Assembly: GCF_001704155.1 (NCBI RefSeq)
Contig: NZ_CP016294.1
Location: 1,609,501 to 1,673,500 of the forward strand
Direction of reading: 5' to 3'
Length of the DNA: 64,000 bases
Source: Stenotrophomonas rhizophila
GTDB lineage: Bacteria > Pseudomonadota > Gammaproteobacteria > Xanthomonadales > Xanthomonadaceae
This document shows positions 27,477 to 34,982 of the stretch, one piece after another (position 1 is the stretch's first letter; each line of letters opens with the position of its first letter). The notes beneath the pieces were generated by a model. It was not told the origin of the DNA. It did no database searches and was given only the letters and a program-made list of their open reading frames with translations. The position numbers were made by a program, and so were the translations under genes.

Positions 27477-27527
27477 ATAACGGTTCAATGACAGCGCGAC
27501 GTCTGTCATATGACGGCATCGTGACAC
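27477..27527 (-). promoter_or_regulatory. Array of five 11-base-phased Pho-box-like units upstream of secreted pstS
   Basis: On the minus strand the seven-base units GTGTCAC, CCGTCAT, CAGACGT, CTGTCAT and CCGTTAT start exactly 11 bases apart (27527, 27516, 27505, 27494 and 27483). The fourth is a perfect CTGTCAT; the third is poor. PhoB binds as a dimer to two such units, so two dimer sites flanking a weak one are possible. The array lies 56-106 bases upstream of pstS, and its far end is about 275 bases from the divergent peptide gene. Confidence 0.75.
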
Positions 27528-27802
27528 CCTCCAATCTCGGAGATTCCACTGGCGCGGAGCGCGGACACCGTCACGATCGCGTCGTCCGCGACAGACAGCG
27601 GTCTTTGGCGCAATCGGTGCAACTCACCGATTCCTGCGCCAGCGCAACCTTGCAGCATGACGGCAGTCACTTTGAAAGTGCATTCGCCTTCACATGTTCT
27701 GACATTCCATTGCAATAAGTGACGTCGGTCCTTGAGTCGAAGTGGTCAGGCCCTCCACCTTCGGGCGGCACCACTTCCGGTGCATGTGAAAAGGAGCTGC
27801 AA

Positions 27803-27901
27803 ATGTTGGAGATCACGTTCGTCGATCTGGAAGAGCGAATCTCGGCCATCAGCGAGGAAGATGCGATGTACCAGTCCGGCGAGAGCATCCAGCTCTCGTG
27901 A
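27803..27901 (+). CDS. 32-residue acidic peptide, candidate precursor of a small modification system
   Basis: A tiny gene with an excellent ribosome binding site (AAGGAG, six bases before the ATG). The peptide begins MLEITFVDLEERISAISEED and ends in QLS. It has eight Asp/Glu against a single Arg, no cysteine and one Tyr near residue 23. It has no signal peptide or membrane helix. It is the first gene of a three-gene unit, 41 bases before a 2OG-Fe(II) oxygenase that is followed by a transporter. By hand count 55 of its 99 bases are G or C, well below the neighbouring genes. I do not recognise it. A RiPP precursor, a peptide scaffold or a small regulatory protein are the likely options. Confidence 0.65.
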   Translation: MLEITFVDLEERISAISEEDAMYQSGESIQLS

Positions 27902-27942
27902 CACCGGAAGGGCAGGGCGCAGGTCCCGGGAGGAGGTGGTGT

Positions 27943-28614
27943 TTGATCGGATATGAGGTACTTCGCGAGCGCTTCCAGCTCGATGGATACGTTCATTTCG
28001 ATCTACGCGCCTTTGTGCCATCCATCGCTGATGTGGCTGAGCGCGTTGCCAGCATCGGGGAGGATCGGTGGTCATATATCGTGAAGAATCGTGATGGTGA
28101 GCACGATCTGTGTTCGTCGGACAAAGTCGAAGCGAGCAGGCAGCACGCCATCGCTGATCGCGACCGTGAGCTTGGCAGATTCGCGTTTTCGTTCCGATGG
28201 ATGCCGGACTCGCGTGAGAACGCCGATGTGGAAGCGCTACAGGCGATGAAACAGTTGATGGCCTCAAGGCCGGTGCTCGAGTTGCTGGGAAAGGTCACTG
28301 GCCGCGTACCTCTGACCGTATCCCAGTTCTACCTGAGTTGGTTCGAGCATGGCCATTTCCTTGGCACTCACTGCGATCCGGGCCAGAGCTTCGGCGTCGC
28401 GCTCAGTCTGACGAAGGAGTGGGACCCCAACCACGGAGGGCTGACCGTAGTGCTTCCTGACGGGGAGAAGGAACCTGCTGCCTGTCTGGTGCCGGCACTG
28501 TTCACGTTGTTGGTATTTGATACCAGCGCACGCCGCATCCCGCATTTCGTCTCCGCGGTTACCGCTCCTGCGCGTCGTAGACGAATCACTGCGGTGGCCA
28601 GGTACCGCGCATGA
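27943..28614 (+). CDS. 2-oxoglutarate/Fe(II)-dependent oxygenase, prolyl-4-hydroxylase-like fold
   Basis: A 223-residue oxygenase. The iron ligands are visible as His143-x-Asp145 (GTHCDPGQSF) and His201 (RRIPHFVSAV); Arg211, ten residues after the distal His, fits the 2-oxoglutarate carboxylate-binding position. Having Asp rather than Gly in HxD argues for hydroxylation rather than halogenation. The TTG start at 27943 is chosen because AGGAGG lies six bases upstream; a GTG at 27898 overlapping the peptide gene is less likely. It overlaps the next gene by four bases. The substrate could be the small peptide encoded just upstream, or a free amino acid; neither can be shown from sequence. Codon use is less GC-rich than surrounding genes. 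Confidence 0.85.
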   Translation: MIGYEVLRERFQLDGYVHFDLRAFVPSIADVAERVASIGEDRWSYIVKNRDGEHDLCSSDKVEASRQHAIADRDRELGRFAFSFRWMPDSRENADVEALQAMKQLMASRPVLELLGKVTGRVPLTVSQFYLSWFEHGHFLGTHCDPGQSFGVALSLTKEWDPNHGGLTVVLPDGEKEPAACLVPALFTLLVFDTSARRIPHFVSAVTAPARRRRITAVARYRA

Positions 28615-29519
28615 AGTGGTCTGATCACGCACCAGGCGTGGATCTCCGGGCCGCGACCGCCGCTGTGTGCGTGGTCCTGGTCTGGAGTACCAGCTTCTCT
28701 TTTGCGAGGGACGCAGTTCAACAGATGGGCCCTTGGACGTTTCGTTTTTACAGTACCTTGGCGGGCTTCATGACAGTGCTGCCCTTTGTCCGACGGAGCT
28801 GGATGGAGGTCCTGCAGCTGCAGGCGGCGACGAGACAGCGCGTGCTCTGGGCAGTGACGATCAATGGAACCATGGTCTCCAGCCTCAACATCCTCGCGCT
28901 CGCCTACTATCCAGCTACCACCGTGCTTACGTTGATGTACACGATGCCCGCCTTTGCCGGCGCGATGGAGGCGGTGCGCCTGGGGCGGTGGTCTTGGGGG
29001 GGCGTGCTGGCGACGGGGGCGGCGTTGAGCGGAGTCCTTCTATATGTCGGCGGTGCGCCAGCGGGCGGCGCCTTGTTGATTGTTCTGAATGCAGCCATTT
29101 GGGCAGTAGGCACCCTGTTGTCGGCGCGTACGGGGCAGCCTTGCCGGCCCTCGACGCTGGTCACCGTGCAGATGCTCATCGCATTCCTCTGTTCCATTCC
29201 GCTGCTTGCTCTGGCCGGCGGGCAGGGAGAGTCATTGCCACCTTGGCAGGGGCGTGGGAATGTCCTGGCCCTTCTCTATGTCGGCGTGCTCAACGGGCCG
29301 GTGGTCTTCGGGCTGTGGTATGTCGCGATACAGGGGCTGGGTCCAGTACGCGCGGCGAGCTTTACGTTGGGTGTTCCGGTAGTCGGCGCCTTGGCTGCCG
29401 TGCTCGCCTTTGGCGAGACCCTCGACTGGTGGCAGGCGGCGGGAATCGGTCTGGTCGTATTGGGGATGGCACTCCGATTGAGGGGCGTGGCGGCGCCTGC
29501 CAATGGTGCCACCCGGTGA
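28611..29519 (+). CDS. EamA-family (DMT superfamily) exporter
   Basis: A 302-residue membrane protein with ten predicted helices and two EamA repeats (first around AAVCVVLVWSTSFSFARDAVQQMGPW, second around LLALLYVGVLNGPVVFGLWYVAIQGLGPVRAASFTLGVPVVGALAAVLAFGE). EamA proteins mostly export amino acids, their derivatives or other small metabolites. The start overlaps the oxygenase stop by four bases (ATGA), so the pair is coupled. With the peptide and oxygenase it suggests production and export of a small, oxidised product. It is followed by a hairpin shared with the porin gene. Confidence 0.88.
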   Translation: MKWSDHAPGVDLRAATAAVCVVLVWSTSFSFARDAVQQMGPWTFRFYSTLAGFMTVLPFVRRSWMEVLQLQAATRQRVLWAVTINGTMVSSLNILALAYYPATTVLTLMYTMPAFAGAMEAVRLGRWSWGGVLATGAALSGVLLYVGGAPAGGALLIVLNAAIWAVGTLLSARTGQPCRPSTLVTVQMLIAFLCSIPLLALAGGQGESLPPWQGRGNVLALLYVGVLNGPVVFGLWYVAIQGLGPVRAASFTLGVPVVGALAAVLAFGETLDWWQAAGIGLVVLGMALRLRGVAAPANGATR

Positions 29520-29587
29520 CGGTGGACAGTGCCTGTTACTTCTGCAATTGCGCTGCAACGCCGGGTAACCGGTGACCCAAAACGAAG

Positions 29588-29616
29588 AAAGGGGCGCAGC
29601 CCAAGCTGCGCCCCAT
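29588..29616. terminator. Terminator between the EamA gene and the porin (probably bidirectional)
   Basis: GGGGCGCAGC and GCTGCGCCCC pair around CCAA. On the minus strand the stem is followed by CTTTCTTCGTTTT, suiting the porin gene; the upstream convergent EamA gene has no other terminator. Confidence 0.7.
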
Positions 29617-29639
29617 CAATGCTGCGTCTTGCCTGTTGC

Positions 29640-30851
29640 TTACCAGAAGAACTGCAGGCGCGCTTCCAGGATGTTCGGGTCGTCGTTCACGAAAGTGCGC
29701 GTGGCGGAGCTGTACTTCTTGCTGTCCACCATCACGTAGTTCAGCGCGAACTTGGTGTTGGAGCGCCAGTAGTAGTTCACGCCGACGGTCCAGATATCCA
29801 TCTTGCCGCCCAGCACGCCGTCCACGATCGGCGGACGACCGGCAACCGGGTTGGCGTTCAGATGGCCATCATCCAGGTTCATCGAATCATAGCGCGCGCC
29901 CAGCTGCCACATGCCACGGCCCGGTTCGTCCGGCAGGCCGGTGGTCGGCACGCCGCTCTTGTAACCCCAGGTCTCGCCGGTGATGTTCCACAGCCCGCTG
30001 ACATAGAAGCCGTCGCTGGTGTAGTTGTCGCGCGTCATGCGCTTGGCTTCGCTGGTGTAGTACTCGGCCTGGGCCTTGAACGGGCCGCCGATGTACATGG
30101 CTTCGGCACCGATGGTCTTGACCCGGTCGGTGTCGGTCATGTTGCCGCTGTCGACCAGGCGTGCGGTGGCCAGGTCGGCGTTCGGACGGGCGCGCACGCG
30201 CAGGGTGTCCGCGTCGGTGTCGTAGTCGACATAGCTCAGGCCGAAGTGCAGGACCTGTCCCTTGTCGTTGATCGGCGCCCAGGTGCCACGTGCGCCATAG
30301 CCGCTGCCGTGGGCCAGGTTGCGGGTCAGCTCACGGCCGAATGCGCTGGCGGTGACCGACCAGTTGTTGTCGCCGAAGCTGTAGGCGCCACCGAGGCGGC
30401 GGGCCACGGCGTAGGTATTGGTGACCGCAGCCTTGGAGATGAAGTCGTTGTTCTTGGTGCTGGACAGCTCTTCCAGGCTGTTGGGCTGCTTGAACTGGCC
30501 CAGCTGCACGAAGTGGTTGGCGTTGCCGGCCAGCTTGTACTTGACGTTGGTGTCCAGGAACTTGTCGGCCTTGGCGTCGTAGCCGACCACCCATTCCACG
30601 TTGCCCGGGCCCTTGCCCTTCAGCACCAGCTCGGCGCGACGCAGTTCGAATTCGCTGTCCTTGCCGTTGGCGGCATCGCCACCGTTGAGATCGGTCACAT
30701 CGTTGTCGAACCAGTTGCCGTCGGCCTGGACCAGGCCTTCGAAGGTGATCTCCGAGCCGCCGATCACGTCGATGGCCACTTCAGCGTGGGCGGCCGGCAC
30801 GAACAGCGCAGCAGCCACGGCCGCAGTGAGGAGTTGGCGATGCAGTTTCAT
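29640..30851 (-). CDS. Phosphate-selective porin of the OprO/OprP family
   Basis: A 403-residue outer-membrane porin. After the signal peptide (LLTAAVAAALFVPAAHA) come alternating amphipathic strands with FELRRAELVLKGKGPGNVEWVVGYD and the C-terminal aromatic residue (RLQFFW) needed for barrel insertion. The family forms trimeric channels with a Lys/Arg ladder selective for phosphate or polyphosphate. It is close to two pstS genes and has a Pho-box-like site upstream, so it would admit phosphate through the outer membrane for PstS. Substrate preference between phosphate and polyphosphate cannot be decided. Confidence 0.9.
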   Translation of the reverse strand: MKLHRQLLTAAVAAALFVPAAHAEVAIDVIGGSEITFEGLVQADGNWFDNDVTDLNGGDAANGKDSEFELRRAELVLKGKGPGNVEWVVGYDAKADKFLDTNVKYKLAGNANHFVQLGQFKQPNSLEELSSTKNNDFISKAAVTNTYAVARRLGGAYSFGDNNWSVTASAFGRELTRNLAHGSGYGARGTWAPINDKGQVLHFGLSYVDYDTDADTLRVRARPNADLATARLVDSGNMTDTDRVKTIGAEAMYIGGPFKAQAEYYTSEAKRMTRDNYTSDGFYVSGLWNITGETWGYKSGVPTTGLPDEPGRGMWQLGARYDSMNLDDGHLNANPVAGRPPIVDGVLGGKMDIWTVGVNYYWRSNTKFALNYVMVDSKKYSSATRTFVNDDPNILEARLQFFW

Positions 30852-30905
30852 GGAAAGGAGCCTTGCAGGCAGGTGGGAAGATGCTGCGCAGGCTAATAAG
30901 TGAAG

Positions 30906-30923
30906 ATTGCGTAAATATGACAG
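30906..30923 (-). promoter_or_regulatory. Pho-box-like site upstream of the porin
   Basis: On the minus strand a perfect CTGTCAT is followed, 11 bases on, by the poorer ACGCAAT. It lies 55-72 bases before the porin start codon. The second half matches only three of seven positions, so this is weaker than the pstS sites. Confidence 0.5.
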
Positions 30924-31032
30924 TTTCAGACAAAGCAGCCCCAGGCCCGGGCACGGCGGCTGCTGGGGTTGCTCAAACTGCCCGAATCAGATGACTGCCC
31001 GGTTGCGCCCAGATGGCAGTCGCCGCCATCGC

Positions 31033-31707
31033 TCAGGCGGCGGTTTTCTGCTTGAAGCGGCACAGGTCACGGATTACGCACTGCGGGCAGTCCGGTCTGC
31101 GCGCCTTGCACACATAGCGGCCATGGAGGATCAGCCAGTGGTGCGCGTCGAGCAGGAACTCGGCCGGAATCACCTTGACCAGCAGGTCTTCCACTGCGCG
31201 AACGTCCTTGCCGGGGGCCAGCCCGGTGCGGTTGGCCACCCGGAAGATGTGCGTATCCACCGCCATCACCGGTTCGCCGAACGCAGTGTTGAGCACCACG
31301 TTGGCGGTCTTGCGCCCGACCCCGGGCAGGGCTTCCAGCGCGGCGCGGTCACGCGGCACGTCACCGCCATGCTGGTCGATCAACAGGCGGCAAGTGGCGA
31401 TGACATTCTTCGCCTTGGCGTTGAACAGGCCGATCGTGGCGATGTACTTCTTCAGTCCGTCCTCGCCCAGCGCCAGGATCGCCTGCGGCGTGTTGGCCAC
31501 CGGGAACAGTTTGCGCGTGGCCTTGTTGACGCCCACATCGGTGGCCTGCGCGGAAAGCGCCACGGCGACCAGCAGTTCGAACGGTGAGCTGTACTCCAGT
31601 TCGGTCTTCGGATGCGGATTGAGTTCGCGCAGGCGGGTGAACATTTCAACGACGTCGGCCTTGGGCATGCGCGCACTGCGCGGAGCGGCCTTTGCAACAG
31701 GGGGCAT
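31033..31707 (-). CDS. nth: Endonuclease III (DNA glycosylase/AP lyase)
   Basis: Nth removes oxidised pyrimidines and nicks at abasic sites in base-excision repair. The 224 residues show the helix-hairpin-helix LEALPGVGRKTANVVLNTAFG with the catalytic Lys, the catalytic Asp in AVDTHIFRVANRTG and the 4Fe-4S cluster cysteines in the pattern C-x6-C-x2-C-x5-C (CKARRPDCPQCVIRDLC). It starts immediately after, and overlaps by one base, a small gene of unknown function. An ATG at 31668 (MPKADVVEMF) is a possible alternative start. Confidence 0.96.
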   Translation of the reverse strand: MPPVAKAAPRSARMPKADVVEMFTRLRELNPHPKTELEYSSPFELLVAVALSAQATDVGVNKATRKLFPVANTPQAILALGEDGLKKYIATIGLFNAKAKNVIATCRLLIDQHGGDVPRDRAALEALPGVGRKTANVVLNTAFGEPVMAVDTHIFRVANRTGLAPGKDVRAVEDLLVKVIPAEFLLDAHHWLILHGRYVCKARRPDCPQCVIRDLCRFKQKTAA

Positions 31708-32144
31708 CAGGAAGGCTTTCCAGCAGCCCTGGCTTTGGCGCGCGCAAGAATCGCGGCAGCCGCAGGCGGCAGGGCGGGCTTCAGATCGGGAGTGGGGGCC
31801 GGCGACGCGCGTCGCGCATCGCGTTCGGCCGCGCGGCGCGCAAGCCGCTGCGCGCGCTGGCGGTAACGGTCACGCGCCGCCCAGGCGCGCTGCAGCTGCT
31901 GCTGGGCCTGCAGCAGGCGGGCGGGCAGGTCCGGGTGGCCGGGCAGCAGGGCGTCGTCGCCAGGGCCGGGCACGTAGTCCATCAGGCCGGCGTCCAGCGC
32001 GGCATCCAAGCCATCCGCCAGCACCAGCTGCAGCAGGCGCGCCGGCGCCGGCCCGGCGGCGTCACCTCCCTGAACCATGGGGCGGTTGACCCCGGGCGCT
32101 GGGGTGGCACCATCGTCGGCAACGGACAGGGGCGCGTCGGCCAC
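31707..32144 (-). CDS. Unknown protein upstream of nth
   Basis: I do not recognise this 145-residue protein. It has an Ala/Pro/Gly-rich N-terminus, a short conserved-looking core (ARLLQLVLADGLDAALDAGLMDYVPGPGDDALLPGHPDLPARLLQ is its middle region) and a C-terminal basic coiled-coil-like part rich in Ala, Arg and Gln. GTG 32144 is chosen because AGGAG lies eight bases upstream; the frame is open to 32210 without a ribosome site. Its stop overlaps the nth start by one base, so the two are co-transcribed. It might bind nucleic acid through the basic tail, but this is a guess. Confidence 0.65.
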   Translation of the reverse strand: MADAPLSVADDGATPAPGVNRPMVQGGDAAGPAPARLLQLVLADGLDAALDAGLMDYVPGPGDDALLPGHPDLPARLLQAQQQLQRAWAARDRYRQRAQRLARRAAERDARRASPAPTPDLKPALPPAAAAILARAKARAAGKPS

Positions 32145-32314
32145 GGCAGAAACTCCTGGTAAAACGTTAAAAAAAAGTGATTTTGAACTCTGGAAACGAA
32201 AGCAGGTCATAGCCTTCGTCGTTAGTGGCGGTTCAACGTTGCGGCGGCTATCCTAACCCGTCGCCTCAGGGCGGCCCAATGCGTCCTGAGTTACCACCCC
32301 TGGAGAAACGTTTG

Positions 32315-33016
32315 ATGAAGTTGCGTTCTATCGCGGTCGCCGTCGCGGCCCTGGCCCTGACGGGCAATGCCTTCGCCCAGGACACTTCGTCCGAAAAGGG
32401 CAAGCTGAGCTATTACTTCGGTTACGACTACGGCAACAACCTGGCTGAGCTCACCGGTCGCGGCGAACAGCTGGACATCAATTCGGTGGTGAAGGGCCTG
32501 CAGGATGCCTACGCCAAGAAGCAGCCGGCAATCACCGCCGACCAGCTGAAGCCGGCCGTCGAAGCCTTCCAGAAGCGTGAGCAGGGTCGTGCCGCTGCCG
32601 CCAAGGCCGAGTACGAAAAGGCTGCCGCCGAAAACAAGACCAAGAGCACTGCCTTCCTGACCGCCAACAAGGCCAAGGCCGGCGTGCAGGCGCTGCCGAG
32701 CGGCGTGCAGTACCGCGTGATCGAAGCCGGCAAGGGCGCCAAGCCGACCCAGGCCAGCACCGTGCAGCTGGAAGTGGCCGGCCCGTACCCGTTCGGCACC
32801 CGTCCGACCGAAGCCCGCCCGGCGCAGCAGATCCCGTCGATCAAGGTCAGCGAAGTCGAAATGAAGGCCATGCGCGAAGTGCTGCTGCAGATGCCGGCCG
32901 GTTCGAAGTGGGAAGTTACCCTGCCGCCGGAACAGGCCTACGGTGCCGACCCGCGTACCCCGTTCCCGCCGAACGTCGCCGTGCAGTTTGAAATCAAGCT
33001 GGTCAGCGTCAAATAA
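32315..33016 (+). CDS. FKBP-type peptidyl-prolyl isomerase, exported, degenerate active site
   Basis: A 233-residue exported protein. It has a signal peptide (IAVAVAALALTGNAFA), an FKBP N-terminal dimerisation domain (LSYYFGYDYGNNLAELTGRGEQLDINSVVKGLQDA), a long Ala/Lys/Glu helix and an FKBP C-terminal domain (GVQYRVIEAGKGAKPTQASTVQLEVAG to LPPEQAYGADPRTPFPPNVAVQFEIKL). The domain lacks the usual Y-x-G-x-x-x-DG-x-x-FD stretch, where it reads AGPYPFGTRPTEARPAQQ, so catalysis may be lost and the protein may act as a chaperone. ATG 32315 follows GGAG; the gene ends in a good terminator. Confidence 0.85.
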   Translation: MKLRSIAVAVAALALTGNAFAQDTSSEKGKLSYYFGYDYGNNLAELTGRGEQLDINSVVKGLQDAYAKKQPAITADQLKPAVEAFQKREQGRAAAAKAEYEKAAAENKTKSTAFLTANKAKAGVQALPSGVQYRVIEAGKGAKPTQASTVQLEVAGPYPFGTRPTEARPAQQIPSIKVSEVEMKAMREVLLQMPAGSKWEVTLPPEQAYGADPRTPFPPNVAVQFEIKLVSVK

Positions 33017-33033
33017 GAACGGCTGAAAACAAC

Positions 33034-33068
33034 AAAACGCGTCGATGGCAACATCGGCGCGTTTTTTG
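33034..33068 (+). terminator. Rho-independent terminator after the FKBP gene
   Basis: AAAACGCGTCGATG pairs with CATCGGCGCGTTTT with one G-T pair, then TTT. It lies about 20 bases after the stop codon. Confidence 0.85.
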
Positions 33069-33082
33069 TTTTCAGCACATTC

Positions 33083-33107
33083 GTAGCGCCGACCGTTGGT
33101 CGGCTCC
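33083..33107. repeat. SMAG/REP-like palindrome with GTAG end
   Basis: GTAG is followed by the hairpin GCCGACCGTTGGTCGGC. It lies in the short gap before the Nudix gene. Confidence 0.6.
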
Positions 33108-33177
33108 CGCAGTGTTGGAACCGCGCCATTCGCGTTACTGTTGCCCGGTGCACTTTCCGGAAACCCCCGCCCATGCC

Positions 33178-33960
33178 ATGCCAAGCCCCTGCATCGGAAC
33201 CTGCGCGCTTGATCGCGCCGGCCTGTGCGGCGGCTGCCTGCGCAACGTGGATGAAATCACCCGCTGGTCGACGATGACCCGACACGAACAAGAACATGTG
33301 ATGCGGCAGGTGCTGCCGCTGCGTGAGCAGCTGCGGCAGTCGCTGGGTGGCTCACTGGCCGACCACGAGCGCCTGTTGCGCGCGCTGCACCCGCTCGATG
33401 CACCCCCCGGTGGCGATGGCTGGAACCGCAGTGAACTGGCCGACCTGCTGCCGCCCGGCCCGCCGGTGGAAGCGGCGGTGCTGGCCGGGATCATTCCGCG
33501 TGCCAGCGGCGCGCAGGTGCTGCTGACCCGGCGCACCGATACGCTGCGCCAGCATGGCGGCCAGGTCGGCTTCCCGGGCGGCCGCCAAGAGCCGGACGAC
33601 CGCGACGCGGTGGCCGCCGCGATCCGCGAAAGCAACGAAGAAATCGCGCTGGCGCACGACCAGGTGCAGGTGCTGGGCTACCTGGATCCGTTCGTGACCA
33701 TTACCGGGTACCGGGTGATGCCGGTGGTGGCGGTGATCGACCCGGGCTTCGTGGCGGTGCCGCAGCCGGATGAAGTGGCCGAAGTGTTCGAAGTGCCGTT
33801 CGATTACCTGATGGACCCGGCCAACCTGCACCAGGTCGAGATCGACCACCGCGGCCGCATTCGCCACGTGCTGGAATACGGCTGGCCGGGCCAGCGCATC
33901 TGGGGCGCCACCGCCGCCATCCTCTACAACCTGCGTCGCCGCCTGGAGCAACTGGAATGA
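33178..33960 (+). CDS. DUF1289-Nudix fusion (CoA pyrophosphatase type)
   Basis: A 260-residue fusion. Residues 1-50 are a DUF1289 zinc-binding-like module with the pattern SPCIGTCALDRAGLCGGCLRNVDEI, usually a stand-alone small protein. The rest is a Nudix hydrolase with the box GGRQEPDDRDAVAAAIRES followed by NEEIAL, close to the NudL/CoA-pyrophosphatase version, preceded by QHGGQVGFPGG, the CoA-pyrophosphatase-specific stretch. It would split CoA or acyl-CoA into phosphopantetheine and 3',5'-ADP. ATG 33178 fits the DUF1289 beginning; ATG 33173 is out of frame. It overlaps the following rhodanese gene by four bases. Confidence 0.88.
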   Translation: MPSPCIGTCALDRAGLCGGCLRNVDEITRWSTMTRHEQEHVMRQVLPLREQLRQSLGGSLADHERLLRALHPLDAPPGGDGWNRSELADLLPPGPPVEAAVLAGIIPRASGAQVLLTRRTDTLRQHGGQVGFPGGRQEPDDRDAVAAAIRESNEEIALAHDQVQVLGYLDPFVTITGYRVMPVVAVIDPGFVAVPQPDEVAEVFEVPFDYLMDPANLHQVEIDHRGRIRHVLEYGWPGQRIWGATAAILYNLRRRLEQLE

Positions 33961-34865
33961 TGACCGCGAACCCGACCCCGTGGACCACTCTTGTCGATGT
34001 GGCGACGCTGTCCAGCGCGCTTTCGCAGGGGGATACGCGCCTGCTGGATGCACGCGCCACCGCCAGTACGGCGCCGCGCGTGCTGGATGCGCGTTTTTCG
34101 CTGGCCGATCCGCAGTCCGGCGCGCGCGATTACGCCGCCGGGCATCTGCCCGGCGCCCTGCGCGCAGACGTCAACCGCGACCTGGCGGACATGAGCGTGG
34201 TCGGCCACGGCCGCCACCCGTTGCCGGACAGCGATGCGTTCGCCGCCACGCTGGGGCGGTGGGGAATCGGTCCGGATACCCAGGTCGTGGTCTACGACGG
34301 CGGCGACGGCAGCATGGCGGCGGCGCGCGCATGGTGGCTGCTGCGCTTGATCGGACATACACAGGTGGCGGTGCTCGATGGCGGCCTTGCGGCGTGGCAG
34401 TCGGCCGGTCTGCCGTTGACCACGGACGTGCCCGAGGTGCTGCCGTTGCCGGCCTATCCGGGGCGTTTCGATACCCGCCAGGTGGCGTCGGTGGACGAGA
34501 TCGCCGCGCGCTTGAAGCATGCGCCGGGCTGGCTGCTGGATGCGCGTGCCGGTGAACGGTTCCGGGGTGAGGTGGAGCCGCTGGATCCGGTGGCGGGGCA
34601 TGTGCCCGGGGCGGTGAACCGCCCGTTCGCATTGAATGTGGCCGACGGCCGCCTGCGGCCCGCAGCCGAATTGCAGGCCGCGCTGCGGCCGCTGATCGGG
34701 ACGCATGATCCGCAGCAGGTGGTGTTGATGTGCGGGTCGGGCGTGACCGCCTGCCATCTGCTGTTGGCGATGGAAGTGGCCGGGCTGCACGGCGCGCGGG
34801 TCTATGCCGATTCGTGGAGCGGGTGGGTCAGCGATTCAAGCCGACCGGTCGCGACCGGCGCCTGA
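33957..34865 (+). CDS. Sulfurtransferase with two rhodanese domains (SseA type)
   Basis: A 302-residue thiosulfate or 3-mercaptopyruvate sulfurtransferase. The N-terminal rhodanese domain (VLDARFSLADPQSGARDYAAGHLPGA) is structural; the C-terminal one carries the active-site Cys at about residue 259 in MCGSGVTACHLLLAM. The CGSGVTA loop is that of 3-mercaptopyruvate sulfurtransferases. It transfers sulfur to cyanide or thiol acceptors in the cytosol. The start overlaps the Nudix stop (ATGA), so the two are coupled. It is followed by an inverted pair of REP elements. Confidence 0.92.
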   Translation: MMTANPTPWTTLVDVATLSSALSQGDTRLLDARATASTAPRVLDARFSLADPQSGARDYAAGHLPGALRADVNRDLADMSVVGHGRHPLPDSDAFAATLGRWGIGPDTQVVVYDGGDGSMAAARAWWLLRLIGHTQVAVLDGGLAAWQSAGLPLTTDVPEVLPLPAYPGRFDTRQVASVDEIAARLKHAPGWLLDARAGERFRGEVEPLDPVAGHVPGAVNRPFALNVADGRLRPAAELQAALRPLIGTHDPQQVVLMCGSGVTACHLLLAMEVAGLHGARVYADSWSGWVSDSSRPVATGA

Positions 34866-34900
34866 TCGGCCGCCACCCACGGCGTCAACGAATGGCACAG

Positions 34901-34982
34901 GTAGAGCGGACTGTCAGTCCGCTGCTCTCCGCGTCGACCGCAGGCTGCACGCCAACGGCAGCGGACTGACAGTCCGCTCTAC
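34901..34982. repeat. Inverted pair of SMAG/REP-like palindromes
   Basis: Two copies face each other: GTAGAGCGGACTGTCAGTCC at the left and its inverted counterpart ending GTCCGCTCTAC at the right, each a hairpin in itself. They fill the gap between the convergent rhodanese and amidase genes and may serve as a bidirectional terminator. Confidence 0.8.

Noticed and set aside
27667..27996. A minus-strand frame of 109 codons opposite the peptide gene and the start of the oxygenase gene
   Set aside because: No ribosome site and no similarity; the plus-strand peptide and oxygenase have strong ribosome sites.
34901..34982. A CRISPR-like repeat pattern
   Set aside because: Only two copies in inverted orientation with GTAG ends; this is a REP/SMAG-type pair, not an array.
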